A stretch of DNA of 64,000 nt, taken from NCBI RefSeq assembly GCF_901933205.1, contig NC_044601.1:28706944-28770943 (forward strand), given 5' to 3'. Positions 24,601-37,014 of this stretch are shown here, piece by piece; the stretch's first letter is position 1; each line of letters begins with the position of its first letter. Source of the DNA: Camarhynchus parvulus (lineage: Eukaryota; Chordata; Aves; Passeriformes; Thraupidae). The position numbers and the translations under genes are program-made. Under the pieces are notes generated by a model. The model was not told where the DNA came from. It did no database searches and was given only the letters and a program-made list of their open reading frames with translations.

Positions 24601-27600
24601 CCTCTTGCCAATTTCAAGTAAAAAAGACAGCACTAACGGACAGGTGAAATGAAGTAAAAATACCTATGTGGAAAACTACTATGAAAGCAGACAAATAATG
24701 ACTAAAATAATGACTAAAATGTTTTTTTTTGCTGTGAAGAGTCATGACAGCATTTCAGATGGCCTTAATGATTTTCTGATACACTGATAAACTTTTCTAA
24801 TCCACAGTTTAAGATCAGAAAGCAGCAAAATACAAAGAAAGCACTGGCAAGTCATTGATGAGCTACAGCTTTTTATAATTATCTTTTGCTTAGTCTGTAT
24901 AAAAAAGGTATCCATCATTAGAAACATCACTGAACTTACAGAATTGACAATTACCATTCAAACAGATAGCCATTACCACCCAAAACTTTTCAGCTGCACA
25001 TTGATACAAAGTGTTAAAAAACTACAGAAATAAACTATTCTCTGAAAAGGCTCAGCTTAAACAGACCCTGACAGTCCATGCAAGAAACAAGTAAATAAAT
25101 AATTATCTCTGCTACTTGTCTTAATAATTGCATTCTAGATATATTTTTAAACTACCCTCAGGAATTTCTTAAAGCCAAATCCCTTTCATACACCCCTAAA
25201 TTTCAAATACTAGATGGATGTATGATATGCAGTAAAAAGAAAATAAAATCTTTCACTGCAAGTTCTTAACTACTGCAGCCTACTAGTAGTATCTGTAGGC
25301 TTGAATTTAGTCCTCTGCAATTCACGAAGACCTGCTTTTGGTGACTGAACTATGCCATAAGAGACAACCAATATAACTTAACAATTTTATTAAAAATGTA
25401 ATAGTTTTTTAATAGATGACACCCACACTGACACTTGTCTCCCTCCATTCCTCAGAACACAACATTCATCACAACAAGCATGCGCCAGAAAAAGTTTGGC
25501 TGACAAGGTCAAAAAGGACCACGCCTCCAGTGATCTCCATAAAGCAAATCCTGGGCATCTCAAAGACTTTCTGTTCTTAGGATTTACCATGTATAGGTCT
25601 CTTCACACTAGAAAGATGTAATTTCAGAGGAAAAATTTTTAAAAATCATTCCTTTGGTTTTGGATTAAAGTCAGGAGAAGAGAGCTGAATTTGGAGGTTT
25701 TTTCCCATTTGAATGCTAAAATTGTCAAACTCTGCAGATGGCGATAATGGATGAGTAAGTCGAAAAAAAGGTTACTTATGGGAAGCCATAAATGGCTAAG
25801 GAATCTGGGGGAGAAGCAAAAGCAGCTCATTTTTCCTTTGTCTTCACTCTTACAGTGAATATATCTTATGGTATCATCAGGCCTAATAATGGAAGCAACA
25901 GAAAAGGACTCAAGAAACGTTTCGCATTTATTATACCCTGGATTTCCCATACTAAAGATTAAGGGGGGAAAAAAAACCCCTATGACACTTTCCAAACACC
26001 TCCAGAAATTCAATTCATTGGCAACTGATGCTTGTGACTGGAGAACAAATGCTCTGACAGAGCACTGGCTTTGGAAATGTACATCAAGTTCCACTATGAC
26101 AGTAATTTGACCCATTTGGTGGAGTGATGGAGAGTGGAACTGAAGAATGGGGACAGGATGTACTTTCTCTTCCCTAAGGGAAGCAGCAAAAGAAGACCAT
26201 AATCGATTTACGTATTTGATCACAGAATAGCTTATATAAATAATTAGTCCTACAATTATTTTCAACACATAGCATTGATAAATTCAGTAAATTAGAAAAA
26301 AGGCCAGGGTAAACTACATCTTCGTCCAAAAAAAAAAAAGAAAAAAACAAAACCAATGGGAAACAAAACAAAATATTATCCTCCCTGTATCTGCAAAACT
26401 TTGTCCAAATTCAAGCCATTTTTAGTCATAAAATCATGATCACACAAATCAAGAGCTGTTATTATCTGGACAAAATAACCTTACATAATTTGAATAACTG
26501 CTACAGATTAGAGAAAACAGATTTAGATAAACAATTTCCAGTGGCAGTATCTATGGTTATCCCTAAAATGTTACATTAAAAACTACTGCAACTGATACAG
26601 TACTTTTTACACCTATGTATTTCTAAGACAAAGGATATGTAGTAAAATGAAACCTTGAAGTGCCAAGATTCACTTAATACCACGTAGATCAGTTCTGGTG
26701 ACTTTTTAAAAAACTTGAAAGAATCTCACAAGCAAGAAAGTGAAGAGAAGAAAACTGCTCCACCTGGAGTCCTTTTTACCTGGTGTGGTGCCATTTACAA
26801 TACTAGGCTACTTTTCCTATGGCCAATGGTCAAAAAATGACAAATGAAGTATTTTACCAATATAAACACAAGTTTTCTGAAATTGTTGCAGAATAGCCTG
26901 ATCTTGGGAGGGATTTCTACCTCATTCTAGCCATTCAAGAAAGAGAAGTACAAGACTAGAAACAGAAAATTAATAAATTAATATGAAAATATATTACTTA
27001 CTCTGGTGCAACCAAGTCTAACACTATTAACAAGAATACATGTTATTAAAAAGCATTTCGGTTAAACTCCTCCTACTCAGCAATAGTTAGATTGAAACTT
27101 TTGGTAAAATATGTTATTACCACAGTAATTTCAGTCACAGAAAAGGCCTATGTGGATTTTTCAAGGGAAAATAGAAAAATATTGTCCATCTGCAATTTAT
27201 CTGAGAACAAGCATAAGTCAGAGAACTTTATTTTACCAATATTCAAACTAAATATCTGTGAAGTAATCATCATCTTATGGCAACCCAAGAAAAAAAGCAT
27301 GATCTTAAAGCATCAATTGATTTAAGATGGAAGTCTACTTTGCAATTAGTTCAAGGCAAGTGCTGCAGGAAAACATAGTTTAATTACTTACTTCATTCAA
27401 CAATTTAAATAAATCCATGCAAATGTTACTTAAAAAAGGTAAATATTTTTCTCTAAGACCATGGATTTCACACAAGAGTGTAATTTTTTACTACACTTTC
27501 TATACCACAAACTTTTCCGCAAGTGTAGTCTTTTGCATGTGGTAAGAACAACTTGCACATACACATAAGAAATTTTAAGCGAGCATTTAACAAGTTATGC

Positions 27601-30089
27601 TTGCTTTTTCCTAAAAAAGATTTGATAAAGCTTCAAAAACAGACAGTAAACAGCCCCTGCACTTAGGGGCTCTCCTGAGTACAGACAGAAGCAATCAGGC
27701 AAACACTGTACACTGGTCGGGTTCAGACCTCAGAGGAAAGGAGTAACTCCAAGATGGAAAGAAAATCTTTTCAAGCATTAAGAAGATAGGTTTGAATACA
27801 GTGTGTTAGCACTTTCTTAAAGCGATGAAATACTATTAGAAGTATCTTTAACAGATACAGATTTAACAGAAGTTATGTTCTAAAATGTAAATATTTGGAT
27901 GTAGGAACAGGGCCATATACACTTTTAGCAGCATGCATGATTAGGTACTTACAAAGCACATAAAAAATTTCCTTACCTCTTCCTATTTTGAATCCTGAAA
28001 TCAATATCTGAGTCCTTGTGTCCAGAAATTAATTTATATATTAGGGGGAAAAATGTAAATAAAAGAATATCCAGTTATTATCACAACAAAAAAGTAGGAA
28101 ATATAATCATCTGAAATGCAGGAGTTAAGATCCCAGACCACCTTGATGTTAGCGCCAAGACAAAGCTTAAGTTTCTAAATGTCTCCATGTTCAAACAAAT
28201 TTTGGGAAAAGTCACTCTGGAGGAACAAAAGATGGTACTTTGTATGGACAGTATGTTGAAAAAAAAACAAAAAAAACCCCAAAAAATCCAGTTCCTCAAA
28301 TCTGTTCTACTGATTGCCATTGCTCAGTAAAACAAATATTTTTTTATTGTAAAAACATTTGTCTAGTCAGTTAAAATAAATTTGGCAATGTCCTTTAATT
28401 AAGTAATCAACTGACCCATGGCCTTTATTATGCCAATCTCTATACTCTATAGTTCAAATACAACAGTAAGTGTCACATACAATTATTCATAAATAAAAAA
28501 TTTCTAACTTAGCCAGCTGTACTGTATCTTTCAGCTTCCTCTTTCAAGCGACAAACCAGAAAAAATTATACAGTGTAACACATGCCCCGAAAATTCATCA
28601 AACACTGCACTGATACATTTGCATGAAAAAACGACATTCATGACTACAAAAACTGTAATGTTTGCATGCATATTGTAAAAAAATAACAAAGATGACCTGT
28701 ACTGGTATAGTATCATCATAATTCAAACAAAAATTGTATTATATATAATAATTGTGATGTTACTGGATAATAATCAACTAGAGAAGGCATTGTATGCTGT
28801 CTGGTTATGTAGAGAGAAAAAAAAGTTCTTAAGGGAAAATCTTGACAAAACAGTGATTTGCAAGTTAGCAAGTAACATCAAACTCATTCCATGAACCTAA
28901 AAAATTAACTTTTCCTCTCCTAATTACTCAGGTACTGCACAGCATTTTCTCATTGACACCAAACATACACAGAATGCCTTCTGTCTTAAATCAAAATGAA
29001 CTTAGTGCTATTCATAAAGCAACAGTTTCCAGCAAAAAGGACAGTCTCAGTATCAAAACAAGAAGGATCCTTACTGCTGCCAGAACACAAACCTTTTTAA
29101 TGTAGACAAAGTTCTAAGTTACTGTCAGTTAAAAATTCAGAATACAAAATAGTTATCTCTTAAGATCATCCGATATAGATGTCTGCAGGGAGAGTAAGTC
29201 TTCTCCACGCCACTTTGCAAATATGAAAAATAGTGTCAGAGCTAGTTTAAGTTCTTCTATTGGCAACAAAATGACAAAAAAAAAACCCCTGATTATCACT
29301 CTTGCATATTTCTTCCTTACAATCCCTGCACTATCATAATGCTACCATACATACCTTGATTTACTCCAGTTCTCATCCCCACCTCCTCAACAATTTCCCC
29401 CACCGGCTCCATCAACTTAAAACTGTGATTTGAAAGAGGCAGTCATAACTGTGAGAACACTCATTTTCTGGCACAAAGAACAAGTAACTTGAGCTCACCA
29501 GAGTTTGTCATTCCCCCTACTTTTAATGATCTGTACCACCCCCTACTTTTGGAAAGTATGTGTTGTGTTTGTCAAAGGAATAAAGAGACCCTTAAGTTCC
29601 TACATATAGTGTGAAGTTCCAAGTCTAAAGTATTGTTTCTGATTAAAGAGAAAAAAGAAAAGGCAGACATGGAAAGAAAATAATGTCATTGAAGAACTCA
29701 CTGCTGGTTTATTTGTTCCTACAATGCTGGCTCTTCAGTATGATTGCAAAACTTCAGGTCTCTACAAACTTCAGTGAAACTACCAGTAGCACATGAGGTT
29801 TTCAGTCCAATTAGTTTTCACCACACTGAGTATTTCAATTTCATATTCTGTTGATTTATGTATAGATGCACTTATTCATCTCATTATTGAGAAAAGCTAA
29901 TTTTCAGTCAGACAATGAGGCAGCATCACCAGCAGTGACTGAGGTAAGTGCGGGGTTGAGCACTAGATCAGGATGTACAGGGGGGTTCCCAAGCTCCTGA
30001 GGGAGGGAGCAATGGACTGCTGAGCAAGAGCTCAGAGCTGCATCCAGACCGGGAAGCCTTGGTGAGCCAATCAAGCTGGCAGGATAAAC
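21663..30089. other. AT-rich noncoding DNA, putative intron
   Basis: No named gene or transposon recognised. It includes a GT-rich strand-asymmetric tract at about 23240-23335, a short tandem duplication aataatgactaaa near 24697-24720, and the 209-codon minus-strand open frame at 25639-26268 (listed separately). The 29.9-30.09 kb segment just before the CR1 is GC-richer and could be diverged extra CR1 or another repeat. Confidence 0.45.
25639..26268 (-). other. Unassigned 209-codon open frame
   Basis: It runs uninterrupted from an ATG at 26268 to a stop near 25639, longer than most chance frames expected in DNA this AT-rich. The translation is rich in F, L, S and I, and has a hydrophobic N-terminus (IIVGLIIYISYSVI) but no motif I recognise. 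An 80-codon frame on the opposite strand overlaps it (25868-26110). I see no flanking splice signals or repeats that explain it. It could be chance, a decayed retrocopy or an old transposon piece; no function is proposed. Confidence 0.2.
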
Positions 30090-30722
30090 AGATGAAGAGC
30101 TGCCCTGGGGAGAAGGACTTGGGGCTGCTGGTGGCGGCCAGTAGGGCCAGGGAGGACATTCTGCCCCTCTGCTCTGCTCTGGTGAGACCCCATGTGGCTC
30201 TAACCCTAACCCGGGATCCAGCTCTGGGCCCGCAGCACAGGAAGGACACAGACCTGTTGCAGCGAGTACAGAGAAAGCCATCAAGATGATCAGAGGGCTA
30301 GGGCATCTCCTACAAGGAAAGGCTGAGCAAACTGGGGTTGCTCAGCCTTGAAAAGAGAAAGCTTTAGGGCGACCTAACAGCAGCCTTCCAGTACTTGAAG
30401 GGAGTCTACAAGAAAAGACAAGGACTTTTTACAAGAGCATTTACTGACAGGACAAGGTGGAATGGCTTCAAAGTGAAAGACAGGAGGTTTAGATTAGACA
30501 CCGCAAGGAAATTCTTTGCTGTAAGGGTGGTGAGGCATTGGAACAGGTTGCCCAGAGAAGCTGTGGACACTCCATCCCTAGAGGTGTGCAAGGCCAATTT
30601 GGATGCTGCCCTGAGAACTGGGTCTAGCGGGAGGTGTCCCTGTCCGCAGCAGAGAAATTGGAACAAAATTATGTTTAAGGTTCCTTCCAACCCAAACATC
30701 CTATGATTCTATGAATTTCAAT
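30090..30722 (+). mobile_element. CR1 LINE, 3' fragment with intact tail
   Basis: Sense-strand CR1. It contains the ORF2 C-terminal region (gtgagaccccatgtggctct, then HWNRLPREAVDTPSLEV) and the 3' UTR ending in ttccttccaacccaaac. It terminates in the CR1 hallmark tail at about 30699-30713 (cctatgattctatga). It is moderately diverged, with several frames broken by stops, and about 0.63 kb survives. The retained 3' terminus fixes its right edge near 30715. Confidence 0.95.
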
Positions 30723-33020
30723 AAAAGCAGCAAGTTTTCTCTAGGCTCTTCAGAGCAATTATAGAACAAACCACTATTTATAGTGTTTCTTCAGTTAGCA
30801 GTGAAAATGTGTTACATATCACAATAGGTAAGATTGCTTTTAACACAGAATAACCTGATTCTTTTTTCTCTTGTACTGCTTGTAAGACTTTCACTTACCA
30901 CCTAAACTTGCAGTCTAATACAGCAAGCTTGTATTTTAAAAAGGGTGGTGTAAGTAATGCAAAACTATTTCAAGACAGAGTTTCCAAATAAGTCTTGTAT
31001 AAGCTAGAAGACATGGGCACCTTCTGCTTGGCTTCTAACCAACTGCAGTCAAACTGCCCTGAGAAGGTTTTCCTCCCCATTTCCCTTAAATAGAACAGCA
31101 AACCTAACCCAGCAAATCAGAGAACTTTAAACATCACTGAACATCTTTGGTAGCACTGACAAAAAGAGATCAGGGTTTAGATTAATAACCTCTCAGGAAT
31201 ACTGACAGTCTTAAATCAACTGCATCTCCAAATGCTACTATCAAAACAAACTTCCACTTAGTAATTACTGACTTACTACATACATGTACCAAACAACAAC
31301 AGTTCCAAAGCAAGAAGTAAAGAAAATATTTATTTTATAAAATACAAGACATCCTTAAACTTTCTTGTAAGCCGGTATCGTAATTTAGAACAGTAGTTAT
31401 AGAGTGAAAGGCTATCAACATGCATGCTTTTCAAAACATCATGCCCACAGCCACTTCGTAGCTCAGAGCTTAGTAGCTCCACTTAAGAGTTTCAGTGGAA
31501 ATGCTTCAACTTATTCTCACGGTGTCACCCAAAGAGTTCAGGAATTTAATCCAGAATTATTTCAGTCCTGGCAGTTCATTACATGACAAAAGCTAAAAAG
31601 GCCACGCTACCTATATTAAATGGCCATATGGGAAAAAAGAAACGAAAGCTATTAAAGTAAGTGTAGAACGGTTCTTGACAAGAAAACTTACCTGTATCTC
31701 AAATATAAAGCTTTGAGATGACCTCCTCTGAATCATGTAAGTGGACAGCAGATGTAAGAGCAGGACAGCTGCAGCGACTAAAGGCTGTACTTTACAGCCT
31801 CTTAGTAGCAGAAATCTTTCATACCATAGCAATTAATTTCTGCCATTCTTGGCATTACTATTAGGCTAGGATAATTACAAACTCTTAGTCTACTTTATTG
31901 TAACATTTTCAAGTGTTCAGTCTTGATTTTCTACAGTGACAGCAGAGTAACAAGATCAAATCAGCCAGATCAGCTGACTGAAAGAAATTCAATAGATTTT
32001 CCCCCAGAACTGGTTTATGAAATGTTTTATTTCCAAGCTTTTGCAGAAAGTCACCTGACACACTTCTAAAGCATCCTATGTGTTTCCACCACGTATCTTG
32101 GGTTCTGCACAGCTTCTGTATTCCCTTAAACACATTATAACCTGTCTACAAGTATAGCTTCAAAAGAAATAGTAATGCTACTGAAAGGATACAAAGTTTC
32201 TGTTTCTATTCCAGTTGTCACAAAAGAATTTTATGAATTTCAGAGCACCTTTATGAGACACATGATAAGTACCACAGTTGAGATTCTGATCTGATCTGAT
32301 CTGATCTGCCACTAAAAGAATTAATAGAAAACTTCACAAGTATCCTACCCCAAAATAACTAATAATATCTTTTAACAGCACAGTTAAAAGATTATTATTA
32401 GAACTAAAACAACTCTTAACAACATAGCTACCACATGCTTAATTGTTCATTCTGTATAAACAAAACCAATCTATAATGGAGGACACATACATGGGATGCT
32501 CCTTAAACATAAAGGCTCATCTCAACTTTTTTTTTTTTAATTCAAAGCTTTTCATCCATGGACTTAATTCTTCTGTGACACTCTGGAAGAAAATACACAG
32601 TATTATTTTGAAAAACACCAAAGACAATATTTTCAGAACATTCCAGAGGATGTAGGGGTAATAAACCAGAATTTCTTGAACTGGTTTCTCAGAGGCATGC
32701 ATTTCATACAGAAAGCAGGAAGAGCCTAAACTGATCTGACAAAAAGCCTGCACAAACAGTTTTGTAACCAAAAAAAAAAAAAAAACCAGGAGAAATTGCA
32801 AATATGTGAAGCAGCAAAAGAACATCCAAGCACTTGATAACCCTCAATAATCAAATCTCTTTGAACCTTATAAACTTTGAGACATGCAAAACTTTCCACA
32901 CAGGACACTGAAGTAACACCCAACACTTTCAGGCTAGAAGTGACCAACTTAAAAGGCCAAATGTGACACCACAAGTTACTAGAACTCAGTGGTTTAGAAA
33001 ACTTTCCAAATTTCTTAACA
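30723..33020. other. AT-rich noncoding DNA left of the CpG island
   Basis: No gene recognised. It contains a (CTGAT)4 microsatellite at 32286-32308 and an A-run at 32769-32785. The frame at 31909-32133 (minus, 74 codons) has no recognisable domain. Confidence 0.45.
32286..32308. repeat. (CTGAT)n microsatellite
   Basis: Four full CTGAT units plus a partial CTG, perfectly repeated. Confidence 0.95.
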
Positions 33021-33024
33021 CTAA

Positions 33025-33076
33025 ACACATACACATGTATATACGTGTGCATGTGTGTGTGCACATACATGTGTAT
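33025..33076. repeat. 52-bp alternating purine-pyrimidine tract
   Basis: Every base from 33025 to 33076 alternates purine and pyrimidine, mixing CA/TG steps with a CG step and a few TA steps. Such tracts favour left-handed Z-DNA under negative supercoiling. It sits about 150-200 bp from the left edge of the CpG island. If that island is a leftward promoter, the tract lies just inside the transcribed region. Confidence 0.85.
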
Positions 33077-33815
33077 TTGTCTCTAGACTGTAAAACAGAC
33101 TACAGACTATAGACTGTAAAACAATTCAAGCCCCTGTACTTTACCTACGAGTACCAATTAATTTCCTATTTCTCACAACTTCCTATCATAGATACACAGC
33201 ACTGGAGCCACATACCTGCACGGCTGAAGTCGCACACCCAAGGGACGTGTCCCCTCTATCTCCACCTTACTGGAAACGCCATCTTCACCCCCCCACTCAT
33301 AAAGAGACCCTTTCTCCCCAAGCCGTGGGATTCTGCCCCTGCCCAGGCCCCTCCACGCAACCGGCAACTCCTCCCGCGGGTAGGAACGGGTGGGGCGGGG
33401 GGTGTGCGGGTTGCCTTTCCTCCAGCACCCGAGAGCCTCCTTCCCCCGCGGTGGGCACACGCGGCAGGACAGAGACAGTCGCTCCCCTGGCCCACGGAGA
33501 CTCCCTGACAGTTTCGGGAGAGGAACCCCACAAAACCCCCACCCCGCCTGCGACCACCCCACGCCCGCCCCGAGAGTTCCAGCGCCCCCCCCAGCCCCGG
33601 CCCGCTCGTCCGCAGCCACCTAAGCCGTCGGGGCGGAAAAGACGCTCGGCCCGCACTCCCGCACCCCCTCCTCACCCCGCAGCCCACACCGCAAATACCC
33701 CGCAGGCGGGCGGGGGAGCGCCGGGCCCGCCCCGCCCCCGAGCTCCTCGGCTGCCCCCCAGCCCCTCGGCGGGGCAAGGCCGGGACCCCCACGCCCGCCC
33801 CGGCCCCGCACTGAC

Positions 33816-34100
33816 CTGACGGGGGGGGCGCGGCCGCCGCTCGGGGCTACAGCGGGGGCTCCCCCCGCCGCCGCCGACCCTCCGCTCCCCGGCCCGTCCT
33901 TCTCCGAGCGCCACCGCAGGGCAGAGAACAGACGAGTCGGAAACGCGAGGCGGAGGGAAACACCGGCCCCTCTTCCCTTCCCCAAGAAAATTTTAAAAAG
34001 AAAAACGGGGGATTTAAAGGGCTCGGCCCGGAGTTTAAAACAAAGAGGCGGAAATAGCCGAGTGTGGCCCGAGCGGAGCCGAGCGGGGGCGCCGCGCTAC
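33816..34100 (-). other. PCGF3: Putative noncoding first exon of PCGF3
   Basis: Reading leftward from the NRF1 site, the first near-consensus donor is gtcag|gtcagtg with the exon ending at 33816. A second, stronger donor, gtgcag|gtatgtgg, would end an exon at 33216, and a weaker one, cttag|gtggct, lies near 33622. Alternative first exons are therefore plausible. The start is a guess, placed just downstream of the NRF1 site. No conserved coding start is present, consistent with 5' UTR. Direct transcript evidence is needed to fix either end. Confidence 0.35.
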
Positions 34101-34102
34101 CG

Positions 34103-34112
34103 GCGCATGCGC
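34103..34112. promoter_or_regulatory. NRF1 consensus palindrome
   Basis: The 10-bp gcgcatgcgc is a perfect match to the core NRF1 site. NRF1 sites of this form are typical of CpG-island promoters and usually lie within about 100 bp of the start site. It helps place the presumed TSS near 34.1 kb. Confidence 0.7.
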
Positions 34113-34230
34113 GCGGGGCCCTCACCCGGGCACGGCGCCGGCCGCCCCCTCCTTCCCTCCCCCGGGCAGCGGGGCCGGCGAAAGGGGGTCCGGAGCCCCC
34201 GACAGGCCTGGGCCCGAGCCATGTCCCGGT

Positions 34231-34750
34231 CACAGAACCGCACAGTACGCTGGGTTGGAAAGGAGCCATCAGGATCATCGGGTCCGACTCTTATCCTTCC
34301 CAGGACACCCCTGAGAATCACACCATGTTCCTGAGAGCATTGTCCGCAGGCTTTTTGAGCTCTGTCGGGCTTGGTGCTGTGACCGCTTCCCTGGGGGACC
34401 TGCTCCAGTGCCCAGACACCCTCTGGGTGAAGAACCTTTTCCTAATACCTGGCCTAAAGCACTTCTGATGCAACTTCAGGCCATTCCCTCAGGTCCTGTC
34501 ACTGGTCAGTGCCTGCCCGTGCGTCTCCCCTGGTGAGGATGTTGGCAACTCCAATACCCCCTCAGACTCCTCCAGGCTGAACAGACCAGCTGACCTCAGC
34601 CACTGCTGGAATGGCCTCCCCTCAAAGCTGTCTTCACTGCCCTCCTTTGGACATTAATGGCTTGATACTTTTCTTACATTGAGGTGCCTAGAACTGTACA
34701 TAACACTCAAGGTGAGGCCACACCAGCAGAGAGCAGGGGTAGGAGTAGAG
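34231..34750 (-). mobile_element. CR1 LINE, 3' fragment abutting CpG island
   Basis: The left edge (about 34234-34275, with gctgggttggaaaggagcc) is the reverse complement of the CR1 3' terminus. It continues through the NRLPRE region (ccctgggggacctgctccag) and further ORF2 C-terminal sequence to about 34740 (ctcaaggtgaggccacacca). It has more CpG than the other CR1 copies (for example gggtccgactc). It lies immediately upstream of the presumed leftward promoter, in the same orientation as that promoter. Confidence 0.93.
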
Positions 34751-36639
34751 ACTGTGTGCCCAACCTTGAACAATCCGTGCAACTTTTGAGCAGGAAGGTG
34801 ACATCAGCAAAGGTGGTTGGCTTTTAGGCAGGATGTGCCCTGTGCGTTGCTCCAAGCCACCTCTTCTTGCTGAAAGGTTTTCCTCAAAAGCGCACAGGTG
34901 TCTTTCCAGCTGATGAGAGTGGAAACGAGTGGGAGCTCAGTGGAAGGAGAAATTTTAGTAAGAGTGCTGGCCGCAAGACACGCTGTATCAAACTGTAGGT
35001 GGCTCAAAACACTCCTGACTGATGAAATGACAAACATGCTGTCTTCCTGAAGGTGTGAAGTCATAGGTCAAAGAGCATGCGCAAAGCTTGGGACGCCCAT
35101 GCCAAGTTCAAGTTTGTACCAAACAGCTGAATGTTTAACTTGCAAAGGCAAGTACTTAAAAATTCACCTGTCCAAAGACTAAAGACACCAAAATAATCTT
35201 CACCTTCTCAAATATGCACATATTTTGAATGTAATCCTTTAAAATACCTGCATATTTCCCTCTTTCTTCCTTTCCAACAAAGAATGAGCTGAGACAATCT
35301 TCCACCTTGTCTAAAAATGCCATTGGAAATGGGCTATCTGATATGGCAGAAGCCCTCCATGTTCTACAAACTACTGAGCTTTTATTGTGTGCCAAGACAG
35401 GGGCTCTGCTTGGCTCTGGGAGCTATGTTTTCCAGATGCTAAGCCTGAGTTAATGGAAAATATGTCAGCATTTTAGATTTGGTTTGTTTCAGTTCAAGGG
35501 TTATGTAGTTACATGAGTGCATCCTGTCTATCTGAAATATAAATTCTGTTTCCAGTTTGACCACAAATTACTTTGTTGTGTGTGGTAGAAAATAATGGGG
35601 CTTCCTATATGACCCCTGGAACTGGGGTTCAAGTAGCCAGAAGAAAAAGTAACAAACTATGAGTATGTGCAGGAAATTGTAAACTGTATGCCTGCTTTTC
35701 TTGTTTGGTTGGCTTGTTTTTTCCTAGTGTTTCCAGACCAAACACTACAAATTGGGAAAACCATTAAGGCCATGGTGTATAGGTGTTGACTTTCTCTTAC
35801 TACAGAATTTTTTTAGAAGATGGCACCTTAAGCAAGATGATATGACCATGTCTACTACAACAATTTACTGTAATAAGATTTGTGACCCTCAGAGCACAGG
35901 CAGTGGTTTGCTGTCTTCTCAACCTCATCACCCAACATCGGTGCTATTGCCTTCAGCAATACCATAAAAGTGTGTGTTAGACATAAGTGGTGTTTCTGAA
36001 ATACAAGCTTTGCCAGTGACTAAAGCATCTAATATCACAATTAGAGTGCCTTTTTGTGAACTACAACACTGGATATTAGAAGAGAAGTGAAACTTTTTGT
36101 TTGCATTGCAGTCAGTAAGCCGTGGTCAAACTACGGAATTTCAGAGTAACTTGAGGAGAACTAGAAACTGCATTTAAAAGAATCTTGAAGTTCGCTTTAC
36201 ATGCAATAGTCTTCACAATTTTCACCCAAATAAGAGCATGATGTGAACGTGGGTAAATTGAATCTCTACCTTCCAGAAACATGTATTTCCTCACTAAAAC
36301 AATTCATGGAACAGAATCTGAGAACTTCTTGACAGAAAAGAACCCCAAACGTCTCAGGTAAAAGAAGGTTTTTTTACCTTCTTTAGGTCTTCTAACAGTG
36401 AAAAGGAACTGGTCAGCATGAGAACGTTAATAGTAATGGTATAAACAAAGAAATTACTAGAAACCCAACAAAGCAACACATTTTCATAAGCAAAGCAGAA
36501 AAGTAGCAAATAAAATTAATAAAGCACAAAGTAGGAAAATAAAGGACAGAATTACTCTAATTTAAGACTTACTATGATAACGTGTTTAGAAAGAGAAATA
36601 TTGAGAACTAATATCCAGTAGTTTCTCAGAGCACAAGAG
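34751..36639. other. Intergenic noncoding DNA
   Basis: Nothing recognisable as a gene. A perfect 9-bp hairpin (aaagaaggt / accttcttt, T6 loop) lies at 36361-36384. Base composition falls from moderate GC next to the CR1 back to AT-rich. Confidence 0.5.
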
Positions 36640-36855
36640 CTACATCAATTCTGTAGGTCCGTGAACGAGACAGTTTGCGAGTGCTGAGAGAGTCTGTTGA
36701 TGCCATTGCAAGACTACTCCCCAACTATTACCTTTTTGAGATCATGGTGACCAGGCAAGTCCCCCAGTACTGGAGAATAGTAAATATTTCACCTGTCTTT
36801 GAAAACAGTAAGAAAGATAATTTGGAGAACTACAGCCTCACTTTGGTCCCTGAGA
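36640..36855 (+). mobile_element. CR1 LINE, internal RT fragment
   Basis: Sense-strand translation reads LRESVDAIARLLPNYYLFEI, then QVPQYWRIVNISPVFENSKK and DNLENYSLTLVP. This is the N-terminal RT segment of CR1 ORF2 (common form: vPedWrlAnvtPvfKKGkKedpgNYRPvSLt). It has lost key RT residues and is cut off on both sides. Confidence 0.9.
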
Positions 36856-37014
36856 ATCATGGAGAAATCAAAGATCTCAAGGCTGGGCTCAAACATCTTG
36901 CAGCCAAAACCAAACAGCTCAAGCAATGGCCAGCTTATTTCTCATACACATATGCACCAGGCACAAATTATTTAAGCACCATATTCTAATGGATCAGTCT
37001 ATAAGATATAGGCA

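Larger units (their letters stand above)
33230..34230 (-). promoter_or_regulatory. PCGF3: CpG island, inferred PCGF3 promoter
   Basis: About 1 kb of very GC-rich, CpG-dense DNA lies abruptly within AT-rich flanks. It has GC-box sequences (for example tggggcgggg at 33391 and cccgccccgcccccg near 33727) and an NRF1 palindrome at 34103. No TATA box is evident. Good splice donors read on the minus strand (33816, 33216), supporting leftward transcription. PCGF3, a PRC1 RING-finger subunit, is the divergent neighbour of SLC49A3 in other amniotes, which is why I name it. No PCGF3 coding sequence is visible, so the gene name is inference; a bidirectional or lncRNA promoter is the alternative. The long open frames here are artefacts of GC richness. 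Confidence 0.6.

Noticed and set aside
30201..30212. Telomere-like taaccctaaccc
   Set aside because: Only two units, lying within recognisable CR1 sequence, so not an interstitial telomeric repeat.
1..33200. PCGF3 coding exons (RING-finger segment) on the minus strand
   Set aside because: I looked for the cysteine-rich RING motif and the C-terminal RAWUL-type segment among minus-strand frames and found neither; the coding exons probably lie left of this window.
33247..34468. Many long overlapping frames on both strands at 33.2-34.5 kb
   Set aside because: All lie in the CpG island, are P/R/G/A-rich in every frame, and show no domain, consistent with low stop-codon density rather than coding.
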